Source: Chlorops oryzae
Lineage: Eukaryota > Arthropoda > Insecta > Diptera > Chloropidae
Assembly (NCBI GenBank): GCA_020466095.1
Contig: CM035807.1
Coordinates: 109,886,906-109,950,905, forward strand
Reading direction: 5' to 3'
DNA: 64,000 nucleotides
Shown here in pieces: positions 35,495 through 47,300 of the stretch (positions within the stretch are counted from its first letter, which is position 1; every line of letters starts with the position of its first letter). The notes under the pieces were generated by a model. The model saw nothing but the letters and a program-made list of their open reading frames with translations. It was not told the DNA's origin and ran no database searches. The translations under genes were made by a program, and so were the position numbers.

Positions 35495-38400
35495 ATTGTT
35501 TTATTAAGTCTCTCTGATGCAGATCAGTAAAGGGAGAAGAATAGCTTCGAAAAGAGCATTCAGGCACTTCTCTTCCTTCAGCTGATGACGTCGTAGTCTT
35601 AGAGACACCATAAAGTAGGAAATCTTGCCTGATTTTGTAAAACCCGAAGTAAGATCCTTGTGCTTTCTTAAAAATAAAATGTTTTTCCTTTTTGAAAAAT
35701 TTTTTGCTCTCATAAGAAGTAAGGCCAAGATTAGACCAGCTAGGAATTTCAACAGGAAATGAGTTTAGAGATGAGACGTCAGTTATATTGTTAAATTTCT
35801 GACCATATCAGCTGCAAAGGGTTAATGTTGTGTAGAATTTCTCATAGAAGAATTGAACGATCGCAAACTTCATGAAATAAAAGTCAACAAAAGCCTCACA
35901 TCCCCTTTTTTCCATCCAATATTTTTCCAACTATTAAAAAAAAAAAATTCTTACTCCTTTCAAGCCAAAATGACCTTCGAATACATTAAAGGACTGCTCT
36001 TTTTTTCCAAAAAATAACAAAAAACATTACTCAATTTATCAAAAAAGAAAATAAACAAAACTTTTCAAAATATTTTTCAAGTCACCGAAATCTGTTGTCC
36101 TTTCATTCTCGGACGCCTTCATTTTCACGAAATATTAACGACCAATTACCCGCACTAAGCGAATCACTTGAAACCAAATCGAGTTTCCATTGAATGCTGT
36201 CCCCAACCTTCTAGCCGCAAAGAGTAAAATAAAAATAAAAACAAAAATTCCCTTTTTTTTAGCTCCTTTTGATGAGAAGAAAAAGCGCCGTTAGTTACCC
36301 TTAAAAAAATAGAAAAAAAAAAACAAAAAGAAACACATTAACTATGCGGCCAGCCATTGTTTATATGGCCTGGCCCTCTGCTTCCACGCGCTCCATATTT
36401 CAGGCCTTCTTCCCGCATTGAATTGCCTTAAGAACCCATCCTCTTGGACGTTATTTTTTCCGCTTATTTTCATTTCAATTTTTTTTTTTTTGTTCTTCTA
36501 ATTTTTTCCCATTCATATCTTTTGATTTCTGGCTGCCTTTGTTTTATGAGCGCCCGCCGAACGACCGCAATGCAAAATACAAAAATACAAAAAAAAAAAG
36601 GATAATTAAGCATGCTTATTTATCTAGAACGGCGACGAATGGCCGGCAACTTTGGAACAGTAAAAATCACTGCTCAATTACCTACACCCACTGCCCTTCG
36701 ACCTCTTCGACGCTCAGACCGCACTGCAACCCACTCCTCTAATCCATTCCGAGTCTCGGTCCAGTCTCGCTCTCGGGACAAATAATTCCACAGCCATTGC
36801 CAGCACCGCTGCGAACTGATGTTGACTTTTGCTCAAAAAAGAAAAGAAAACAACAAATATTTAAAAAAAAATGAAAATAATAAAAAATTAGAAAAACTGA
36901 AAAACTTGGAAAAAATAAGAAAGAGAAGAAAAAAAAAAGAAAATAATAAAGTGGAAATAAAGAAAAGGGTTCGCGCACGAGACTCGGTGCTGCGAAGGAG
37001 CGTATAATAAAATGTGGCCAAAGTTGCTCGTTGCTCGTTGCTCCTTGCGCTTCTGCTTTTTATGATGAATGCCCGAAAAAAGAAAAACGCGCATTTCCTT
37101 TCGCTCGATGGACGAAGATGAAGAAGAACGCGATGCGACGCTGGGGCAGTGGGACACATGGACGAAAGGACCTTGCGGTTGCTGGTTGCGGGATGCAGTA
37201 CACTTAAATTGTAAAATCAATACGAAGCAAAAGAGAGCAATTGGGGCCACCATAGACACACACTCGTGAAGTGGCAATGGGATGGTGGGTTGGTGGTCTG
37301 AGGCGACTTTCAAAATTCGACTAATTATGCGCCACTTTTTCTTCCGTCGATTTGCCAGCTTCATTTATCGTTGCTCTTTCTTTGGGGGCCATAATTAACC
37401 GTCGAAGCAATCGAAGAAAAGTTAAGAAGCCCGTACTTGAAGTGGCGTTGAAAATACTTTCGGCTACCTTCTCAGCTCGGCAGCGACCAACGCACCGCAC
37501 CGCACCGCACGGGTTATCGCGCGCTCAAATGAACCGAGCTATATTGAACCGCACTCAAATGATCCAAATTGAGCTGAGCTGACCAAAGGCACTGGACCAT
37601 TATTTGGTGCATGATTTGGAAAATCGTGCCGACATGTGTAATTAGTTGCCTTGTTTTGTTGCTGAGTTAACGGCTTAAAATGTAATTAACTTGGCCGCAC
37701 ATAAGACACCAACGTTTTTTTTTTATTTTTTATCATTATTTTTTTTTGCAAAAACCCCCCTCAAAAAGTGAAGAGAAAATTAGCGAAAAATGCTTAAATG
37801 TATTTTATTTTCCTTCCTCATAATCGAAAGAAAACAGACGCACACGTTCAATGACCGCTTCGACGCTCGACCGAAAGTTTCGAGTCATTTCGACTGCACT
37901 CTCCTTGGCCAGATCGCAGCGATCGTTATTAATAACCTGGACGTCTCGAAGATCTGCTTGCCTTCAGCGTCAAGCGGCGATTACAGTGAGGTTTAATTGT
38001 TTCAACTCTGAGTGTAAAGTGTTTTTTTCTTCGTTAACTTTTATTGCCAAGTGACCGGAGATGCCAGAGATCAGTCCGAATTGTTTTGAATAAGGATATT
38101 CAGACTAGAGATTTGCGTGAGCAGGACCCGATTTAGAATGGGTAAATGCCCAGAGTGGCATCTAGATGGGAAGGACATTTCATATACACATAAGTTTGCG
38201 AATGCAGTATCCCATTGGGTTGGCGGCAAATATAGTTTTTGTCCAGAAAGGCCAAAAACCGGGATCAGACCCCAAGGCGTGGTCCTTGTTTTCTTTCGTT
38301 GCCCGCGAGGTTTTTCTTTCCAACGACAGGTTTCTGGAAGAAGTTGATCTTGAACTTAATATGAGGAAGCGGTTTTTTAGTTGCTCAGGAACAGAACTGA

Positions 38401-38741
38401 AATTATCTTTGAATCCTTATTGGATTCTTGGATCCTTTTTGCTTTTACTTAATACTTATTTAAGAATAGAACCTGACCCTTCGACAGTTATGTCGAGAGT
38501 GAATTTGCTCACCCTTAAATTGAAAGTTCAGAATATTTGATCAAACTTAAGTGTTGACTTAAGCTACTATTCCATATTGCCACAGATATAAAACCTGGTG
38601 TAATAAAACTTCGAAAATGAGTGTGAGGAGACCCTGTTTTAGGTGGTGGCAAGCCGGAAAAATACGGAAAAAGCGCCCTCAAATATTTTCTCTATTTTAA
38701 ACAATAATTTTGAATAAAAAATATTCGTGAGGAAAAACATT
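35495..38741. other. Non-coding stretch
   Basis: AT-rich with A/T runs. At 36833-37000 a purine-rich run makes low-complexity frames on both strands. No gene supported. Confidence 0.5.
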
Positions 38742-38943
38742 TTTGAGAGAGAGTGAGAGAGAGATCGAGATAGAGAGACGTGAAGGAGAAAGAGAGATAA
38801 AGTGAGAAATATAGAAAGAAAGAGAGAGAGAAGAGAGGAAAGAGAGAACGAGAGAAAGAACGAGAACGAGAGAAAGAGACGAGAACGAGAGAAAGAGAAC
38901 GAACGAGAGAAAGAGAACGAGAACGAGAGAAAGAGAGAGAGAA

Positions 38944-38975
<32 letters not shown>

Positions 38976-39897
38976 GAGAGAAAGGAGAAAGAAGAAGAGA
39001 AGAAGAAAGAAGAAAGAGAAGAAGGAGAGAAGAGAAGAAGAAGGAAGAGAAAGAGAGAAAGAGAGAAGAAGAAAGAGAAAGATAGAAAAGAGAAGAAGAA
39101 GAGAAAGAAGAAAGATAGAGAGAAAGATAGAAAGAAGAAGAAGAAGAAGAAGAGAGAAAGATAGAAAGAAGAGAAGAGAGAGAAAAGATAGAAAGATAGA
39201 AAGATAGAAAGATAGAAAGATAGAAAGATAGAAAGATAGAAAGAGAAGATAGAAAGATAGAAAATAGAAAGATAGAAGAAGATAGAAAGATAGAAGAAGA
39301 TAGAAAGATAGAAAGATAGAAAGATAGAAAGATAGAAAGATAGAAAGATAGAAAGATAGAAAGATAGAAAGATAGAAAGATAGAAAGATAGAAAGATAGA
39401 AAGATAGAAAGATAGAAAGATAAAAAGATAGAAAGATAGAAAGATAGAAAGATAGAAAGATAGAAAGATAGAAAGATAGAAAGATAGAAAGACAGAAAGA
39501 TAGAAAGAAGAAAGATAGAAAGATAGAAAAGAAAAATAGAAAGATAGAAAGATAGAAGAAAGATAGAAAGATAGAAAGAGATGAAAGAAGAAGAAGAAAG
39601 ATAGAAAGAATAGAAAGATAAAGATAGAAAGATGAAAGATAAGAAAGAAGAAAGATAGAAAGTAGAAAATAAAAGATAGAAAGATAGAAAGATAGAACAA
39701 GAATAGAAAGATAAAAGATAGAAAGATAGAAAGATAGAAAGATAGAAAGAAAATATAAAAGATAGAAATGATAGAAAGATAGAAAGATTGAAAAATAGAA
39801 AGAAAAAGATAAAAGATAGGAAGATAAAAGATAAAACGATACGAAAGATAGAAAGATAGAAAGATAAGAAATGATAGAAATAGAAAGATAGAATAAT
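38742..39897. repeat. 1.15-kb polypurine block, GATAGAAA array
   Basis: The plus strand is almost purely A/G with occasional T. GAGAGAAAGAGAACGAGA-type units (38742-38990) pass into GAAGAA (38990-39180) and then a regular GATAGAAA octamer array (39180-39500), degenerating to 39897. The long minus-strand open frames here read as Leu/Ser/Phe/Ile repeats and are artefacts of the repeat. Confidence 0.95.
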
Positions 39898-41487
39898 GCA
39901 TACTGAAAGAAGAATTGAAAATTGAAATTTAGATGATAATAAAGATAAAGAAAAAGAAATTAAGATAAAAAAAATAGAAAGATGCAGAAAGAACATAAAG
40001 ATGAAAGATTAGGAGAGAAAGAGAGAAAGGAAAAAGACGAAAAAGAGAATGAGAGAGCGTCGAAAATGGGGAAAAAAGATTTACTTTCGAACCAATGTAA
40101 GCATAAATTTAACATTGACAACCTTCGAGCAAGTTTCACAGAGTCAATTCATAAGTCTTCCCTGGACTGAAATCCCCCGCTCTCGACCGATTCTCCTAAG
40201 GGATCGCAGCGAAAGATTGAAAAATTTCAGCAAAGCCACAAACGTACAAAACTCTCTCACTTGCGGCTTGGCTCCAGTGGCACTTTTATTAAAATATTTC
40301 ACTGTTCATCCGTAGTGGCGCCCTGCGCCGCTTTTATACGTACTCATGTACGTACGTACGTATGTACATAGTTCTATTGCCCAGTCACCCACTTAAAAAT
40401 CGAATTTGAAAATTGCGGAATTTTCTAACGCAGTCGCACTTACATTTCATATCAGACAATTACAACAAAATACAGAATACTTTAAGCTGCAGTACAACAA
40501 CAAATAAAACAGTGCCAACAACACCAATAACAATAATAATGCATTGCCTAAAAACTAATAAAAATTCAAATTAACGGCAACATTGCGGCGGAGCGAGCGA
40601 GATAGCGAGCAAGTGAGAGAGCAAATGCTAGAGTGAAAAGGGCGAAAAAAAGGGAGAGCCAAATGAATGCAAGAGCGCTACGTAAGAGAACGTTAGAGCG
40701 AAAGAGCGAGAGAATGTAAAAGAATTTCTAAGCATTTCTCTATTAATTTTTGTGTACCACCCCACCCACCCAACTAGATTATCCCTACCACGCGTAAACG
40801 TAGACGGTTGCTTGTGCTCACTAGCCGCAGTACAAAACAAAGGGCTCCCACCGGCCGGCCGACCAACCGTCCGACCGACCGACCGACCAACCCATCGGTC
40901 ATGGTATGCTTCCGAGAGAAAACGAGATGGCATCGACACAAATCTCCAAAACTAAATCAAAACTTTTTCCACAACTAACACACACACACACACACACACA
41001 CGAGTGCACACACAGCCGGTTAAACACACGTTCACACGGAATTATACCGCACCAATGCCTTCCTGCTGTGCTCCTCTCCTCTGCGCTTCGGACTAATGCA
41101 ACCCGATTCCATGGATGCATTTCAATGTTAGTCCAACAAAAACAATAGCGAATGCAACAACATTCCAAATAATGAAAGCAACAAAAACAAGGAAGGCAAA
41201 AAAAAGGCGACAACGTGAAAAGAGTAATGCTGGGCGGCAGGCAATTTGCAATGCACTTGTTCCGATTTGGTTGTTGTTGTTGTTTTCTGTTTCTTTTTGT
41301 GTTTGTGTTGTTGTTTTCATTGCTGTTTTAGAAAGCCAAGTGTTCAGGGACGGCTGAGGGGCGGTAGAATGATAGCTTTTTTTTCGAATTTCTTTCGTGG
41401 ACGGAGACCTGTGAAAAAAATTGGGTCAAAAATAGTAACTGCTGTTATCTCTTGGGCTTCTCTTAACTCTTTTAGTACCAAAAATAT
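39898..41487. other. Non-coding stretch
   Basis: Contains CCGA-type repeats (40850-40890), a CA microsatellite (40978-41000) and CAA-rich sequence. No gene supported. Confidence 0.5.
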
Positions 41488-41675
41488 TCAAGCCGATTCT
41501 AAATATTCCCGGAGAATTTTTTGCTGCGGATTTTGAAAAAATGTCCATTCTAAACACCCTTGGAAGGGGATATAAAGGGAGCAAAAATCATTGAGAACTC
41601 GTTTTTCCTTTTTCAATGGAGAAAAATTTCTAGGAAAAAAAAATTCCCGGAGAATATTTATTTAGAATAGGCTGA
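41488..41675. mobile_element. MITE family M, copy B (intact)
   Basis: About 188 bp with inverted ends GATTCTAAATATTCCCGGAG and, on the right, AATTCCCGGAGAATATTTAT followed by TTAGAATAGG. It shares ends and internal text (GGAAGGG.ATATAAAGG.AGCA) with copy A. No clear target duplication, so the superfamily is unassigned. Confidence 0.65.
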
Positions 41676-41873
41676 TTATGAAGGATCCATTATTTATATA
41701 GGTACTAACATATTTTTTGATTCTTACAAAAACAGAAAAACAGAATTTAGAACAAATTTGAAAGGTTCCCTTTACAAAAAGGTAACACCTACGGAAAACT
41801 GGTGATAAAATCTTATTTGCTGGGAATCAACCAATAAGGCTGGAAACACACCGGATAAGTCAAATCGATGTTG

Positions 41874-42102
41874 TTTTTGAAAACCGAAACAAATTTTTTG
41901 ACCAATGGGGTGTGTTTCCAGCCTAAAGAAAGAAAAATTGTCATTTTATACGAGAATAACGTGGGTGTTAAAGGGTTAAAGTGGAGCTTTTTGAAAACCG
42001 AAACAAATTTTTTGACCAATCGGGTGTGTTTCCAGCCTAAAGAAAGAAAAAGTCATTTTATACGAGAATAACATGGGTGTTAAAGGGTTAAAGTGGAGCT
42101 TT
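41874..42102 (+). repeat. Tandem duplication, 114-bp unit x2
   Basis: TTTTTGAAAACCGAAACAAA begins both units. They differ by a few substitutions and small indels (for example ATGGGGTG versus ATCGGGTG). The inverse of GGTGTGTTTCCAGCCT also occurs just before, at 41836-41853, making a local inverted repeat. Confidence 0.9.
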
Positions 42103-42235
42103 TAATCGTGGTCTTTGGAATTGATTATTGAAAATAATTTTTTTGCATCCAAAGACCATTTGAATGTGTTCCTTCATCAGTGCTTCTATAAGTACAGTGG
42201 CTCTTAGTGGGTTAAATGACCAGGTTTATAAAATA

Positions 42236-42313
42236 CAGTGTACTCACTGTTAAGCGGACACCTACGGGACCGAAACGTATGTCCGCTTAACGGAGGTGTC
42301 CACTAAAGAAGAA
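42236..42313. mobile_element. pogo/Tigger-like MITE, right-truncated copy
   Basis: Begins CAGTGTACTCACTGTTAAGC after TA and contains the GGACACCTACGGGACCGAAA and TGTCCGCTTAACGGAGGTGT blocks of the family. The right terminus is not recognisable. Confidence 0.5.
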
Positions 42314-44263
42314 ACTATTTATATAGCAGGAACGCATTCCAAAAAGTGACCGCTTAACTGGTCGAACTGGCCTTAATGTCCATAATTTACACTCCATTCA
42401 ATAAAGTTCAAAAAAGCCACCGTAAACGAGCAAAAATTCGATCTAAAAGAAATTATCAATTAAATAGTTCCATAATTTATGAAAAAGAAAACAATTAAAT
42501 GGGGCCCCACATACCTCCGAATGTGCTCGTGTTCGCTCATTCCATTCAAGCTTCCACATGTCCGTTTAGCCCTTGGCTTGCGCTACTGACATTGCCGCTG
42601 TCTACGTTCTGTAGCTTCTTGTATTTGTTGTTGTTCTTTTCTTCTTTTTTCCTTGCTCTTGTCGTTGTTATTGTTGTTGTTGTGGCTTTGATTGCTTGTG
42701 TGTGTTGTTGTTGTTGTTGTTGTTGTTGCATTGCAGTCATTCGCATAATAATGCAATTTGCCAACACCCCGCAAACCCGTCATTCATTTAATATGTTGGG
42801 CGGTGGGGAGCGACGAGCCGACCGACCGACCGAACGACCGGCCGACACACATCGTTTGCCTTCGTCTGTCTGGCAACGTCAACACGACGACGAAGGCATT
42901 TTCTTGTGCTGCAGCAAATGCAAAAAGTGCCTTCGCTTTTGCTTCGGCTGCATCGTCTTGCGCAGCGCCAGCGTCAGCGTCGGCTGCATTTGGAGTCGTT
43001 GTTTTTGTTCCGATTCGCTTTTGTGCTGTCTCTTCCTTTCGTGTTTTTGCTCACATCCCATTTGCTTCGTTTTGCTCTGCCTTCCTTTCGCCTCTTCCTT
43101 TGCGCATCGTCGTCATCGCGTTTTTTGTGTTTTTGTTTTTCTCAGTTTTTCTGTTTTTTTTCTCTCACTTCTTCTTTTTCGGCAGTAGTTTTTGTCGCTT
43201 ATTTGCGTGCTTTTCTTTGGTTTTGTTTTGATGGGGCTTTGTTGCGTTATTTTTCCTTCTCTCGTTCGCGTGGATTTTTTTTTTTTTTTGTCAGTTTTTC
43301 CTCCGAACAGCTGAAAAAAGCACGTGTCACCGAGTCGCGATTTTTCCATTTCGCTTTTCGCAATTAATTCGCCGTGTTCCTTTCTGCTCGCCTCGCCCCT
43401 TCTTCGGCTACTGCTGCTGCTGCTTCTGCTTTCGCAACATTTTTCCGTTTCGACGTTTTTGCGCTTTTATTTTTGACGACAACGACAGCGCGACGACGAC
43501 AGCGATTCGTGCTGTCGCTGTACGAGAGCTTATTAAGCGTGTGCGTCCGTGTGAGCTCAGGTGTGACTCTGCTTTGCTGGTTTGTGTGGCCGCGAATGTC
43601 TGTAGTTTCGTCTTCTTTGGAATTTTGTTACGCCGTTTCGGTAGACAGGATTAATCGGGAAAACCCCCAAAAGACGACAACAACAACAACAAGACGATGT
43701 CGGACGTCCTCGTTCGGTTCTCACAATGTGCTCAATGTGAAAAATAAAAGGGAGGGTGAAGTGATGTTATTGGAAGCGGCGCCAACGAGAGAAGGGGCGC
43801 GAGCTTGATGACATTTGAAGACCGAATGGAGAGCGGAAATGGAAACGACGATGGAAATGGAATTGGCAAAATAGTGAATGGTGAATGGCGAATGTGTGAC
43901 GAAGAGATTCTTGCAAGAAGTTTTGTGGTCAACCGATTTACGATTGTTGTTGTTGTTCGTGGTGGTGGCAGCGGCGCCACATCGCCATGCACTTTGGCTG
44001 TTTTTCTTAGAAAAATTATTGATTCCAGTGCGTGGAGAAGTGCCTATAAAGGAAGAGGAAAAGGGCAAGGCTGTCTGCATTAACTGCGGCATACACAAAT
44101 ACATACGTACATACATACTATACTTACTATATGAGCACTTCCACACGGACGCGACACTTACATACGTGAGCAATACCAAGTCTCGACTACCTTCGTGCAG
44201 CTCATGCGACTTTTTATTTATCAGAATTTCTATGCAGATCCGAAAGGCAATCACTTACATTAA
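42314..44263. other. Low-complexity non-coding stretch
   Basis: TTG/CAA, CTG and GCCGACC repeats (for example 42700-42728 and 42814-42845) and T-rich sequence create several long but meaningless open frames (up to about 229 codons) rich in Phe, Leu, Cys, Ser or Gln, Thr. No start context, splice sites or domains support them. Confidence 0.55.
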
Positions 44264-44347
44264 CAGTGTACTCCCTCTTAAGCGGACACCTACGGACCGA
44301 AAAATAAGTCCGCTTAAGAGGAGTATCCACAAAGAGGGAGTGCACTG
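44264..44347. mobile_element. pogo/Tigger-like MITE, shortest complete copy
   Basis: 84 bp from CAGTGTACTCCCTCTT to the inverse AAAGAGGGAGTGCACTG. Inside are TTAAGCGGACACC and GTCCGCTTAAGAGGA. Followed by TA; the left flank is AA, so the TA duplication is only half preserved. Confidence 0.55.
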
Positions 44348-47300
44348 TATACGGACGCGACAAAAACGTACATTTTTTCTGGAAATGCCCATATGGACGC
44401 ACACCTGTACATGGTAGGTTCAAGAGATGTGCTCTCATTCGAAATGAAAATATGGCAAACGTGAATCGATGTCGTCAGCAATTTTTTTCTCCTGTCTTTT
44501 CGCTTGCCAAAAACGCCGACTTTGCACATTTTCGTCGGATTTTCCTTTTCTTACTTAAAACCTAATTAGAAAGAGCAACAACAAAAAAAAAAAGCAAAAA
44601 CAACATGTCTTGCGAACAAATCAAACGGTTTTTTTTAACAAAACAAAAATGACCACAGATCGCAACTTCGAACTTGTTGAGGCAACGTCGAACATGCTTT
44701 GAAGTGCGGCTCGCTTAGGTTTTTTTGTTGAAGGAAACGGAAATGAGAAAATAAGGAAAACAAAGGGAATTATTTGATGAGGAATGAAATACGATAGATC
44801 GATTTGATTTTGCTTTATTTTCATATAAAAATTCGATGAAATTATAAACAAATCGAACAATGAAGAAAATAGAGACATACACAGAGAAAAAAATCAACCA
44901 GAAAACTGTTTAAATCAAAAGGAAAAACATACAAAACGGCTTCAACAAGGAATATTTTTAATTTTAACAATTTTTCTTGTTGGAAAAAATAAAAATTTCG
45001 TTTTGAATCAACCATATTTCAGATTGAATTGAAATGACAATTTTCAAAAATGGATTTAAATTTAATTTGTTGAACTAACCACGGACGTTATTAAAATGAC
45101 AATATAATATTTAAAATAAAAAAAAAAATTCTAAAATACCTATACAAATAAATAATTAAATAAAATTACATTAATTAACGAAAATTCAAAGACAAAATTT
45201 GTTCAAAGAAAACCCTCTGCTGAACATAACCCAAAAATGCCATCGGATGGACTTCATTCAATTTTGTCACTCCGTCATATAATATGACTAACATATATAT
45301 GTCACTCAGGAGCCGTTTCTATTTTGGCTCTTTTCAAACAACGAGTTGGGTACCCACCAAAATGAAGCATTTTTCACTTAGTACATCACCAAAATGTTTT
45401 CTCAGCTCTTTTTTTGCCTGCCGAGTAACATCTCTTTCTAACTGGCGCGAAATGTCCCGCCCAAAATCTATGAGAGTGACATATATAGTAATATATGCAC
45501 TCCGTTGTCGTGTGACTGCTTTCGCAATGCTTAAAAAGTTCTAAGATGAATATACATCTTATATGTCCTATTTTATAAACCAAATGAGAATTATACCGAT
45601 CGCAAAGAAATGTAATTAAACAAATTTCCTTTCAAATCAATCAAAAATGTTGTTGACTCAAGCATTTTTCTTTCTAAATTTTTGTTCTGCTCGAAAATCA
45701 AAAGGACTGTGAATAACAATGCGCCCTTTTAAAAAAATCATGGTTAAGTTCGCTCAGTGTACATACTCGGCAGTTATTCCCACTAGGTACTCTCCAACTA
45801 CTCCTCGACTAGTTACAAAAGTACCTTGAAAGTTCCACTCATTAATTTTAAACGAATTCCATAAATTTTCGCAAAATCTCTTCCGACTTCGGAGATGCAT
45901 TCAAGGGTGTAATACAGGCTATGTTGAAGGGGGACATTTTTTTTTAAAGTTCAAAATTTAACTAGACTTAGACTTATGGATTGAAATTCAAGTTAACTCC
46001 TGCTTAAAAAGGCCTGACACGACCTCGTCTACCCACCGTCAAATTCGCTCCTGGTTTAATCCACAATTTATCCTTCAAGGCCCTTCAAAAGTAAATAAAA
46101 ATAAAAGTAATTTAAGGGGGCTTGAATCCAGCGATTTATTGGATTTCTCAGTTCCCATTCTTTAGTCCGACATATGAGCATTTACAGAGAGAAGAAATTC
46201 TCAATAGAAACTCGTCGATTTCATTTTTCATTCTCGGCTCTCTCAGACGATTCGAGTGATTCATAAAATCGTCCGAGCGATTCCTTTGTGCTCCTTTGAT
46301 TTACTTGACGCTTTGATGAAAATTCTCGATAACTATCGAAGCTTTTTAATTTTTGTTGTAATCTTTGTTGTTTTTTCTTGACTCAGAACGTAAGAATAAC
46401 AACAACAAGAGCAATAAAAACAACAACAAAGACATCAACAATAAAAGCAATCTGGTCATTAACCATTAACCATTCACCATTAACCTGACTCAATAACGAA
46501 GCCAAATGAACTTAAGCGAAGGAAACTGAAGTCGCCGTCCATTGGGCTCCTTCAAGGTGTGTCGCGGTCGCGAAAAATTGCCGAACTTATAAATAAAATT
46601 AACAACAACAACGATGAAACAGGCGGCTTCAAACCACAAAACAGTGCTCGACACTGGGACTGCATTGTTGTTGTCGCCGTAATTGTTGTTGTTGTTGTTT
46701 TTGTTGTTCGTAATTAATGACGAACAATTACAAAATAAAGTTGAAAGGAAATTTACGTCAAGTTCTTTATGCGGCCCGTCGAGGTGGGGTCAACTTCGAT
46801 CCCAGCGGTGGGCTGGACACTCTGATGCCGGATTTTCGAAGTGAGTTGAGTGAGTTGGTGTGGGTGTGCAGGTCTTCTTTCTTAAACTGGACAATTCATT
46901 ACAAGAAATTGCGGTCTTAATCGAAGGAGCAATGGGAACTCCATCCCCAAGTGGAGGTTTTTTGTTATTTTTTTTTTGGGTTTGGGGATTTATTTTGGCA
47001 CGTTATGCCAGCTGACGTGGTTAATTAATTATGGCTCCATATGCAAGTCAAAGCTCAGAAAAAAGAACGCGAAACGCATGGAACGATTGAACGGAATGGT
47101 ATGGAACGGGCAAGAGGAGAAGTATTGGCTTTTGGAAATGGAATTTAACGTTGATTACTCAGGGAATGTAACTGAAAATTGAAGCAATCAAATCAGTAAA
47201 GGCTCATACCATGGGTTTGGTTATGGCGCGTTAATATCACCGAAGCCGAAGCGTGAGTCGCCGCATTCAATGCATGCCAAAGTGCGGCGTGTGTCGGTGT

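Noticed and set aside
38639..39996. Minus-strand open frames of 420 and 434 codons
   Set aside because: They translate the polypyrimidine strand of a microsatellite into Phe/Leu/Ser/Ile repeats; no protein-like composition or start signal.
42499..43367. Plus-strand frames up to 229 codons, Cys/Phe/Leu-rich, looking like membrane segments
   Set aside because: Produced by TTG, TTC and T-run low-complexity DNA in several overlapping frames at once; no splice or domain support.
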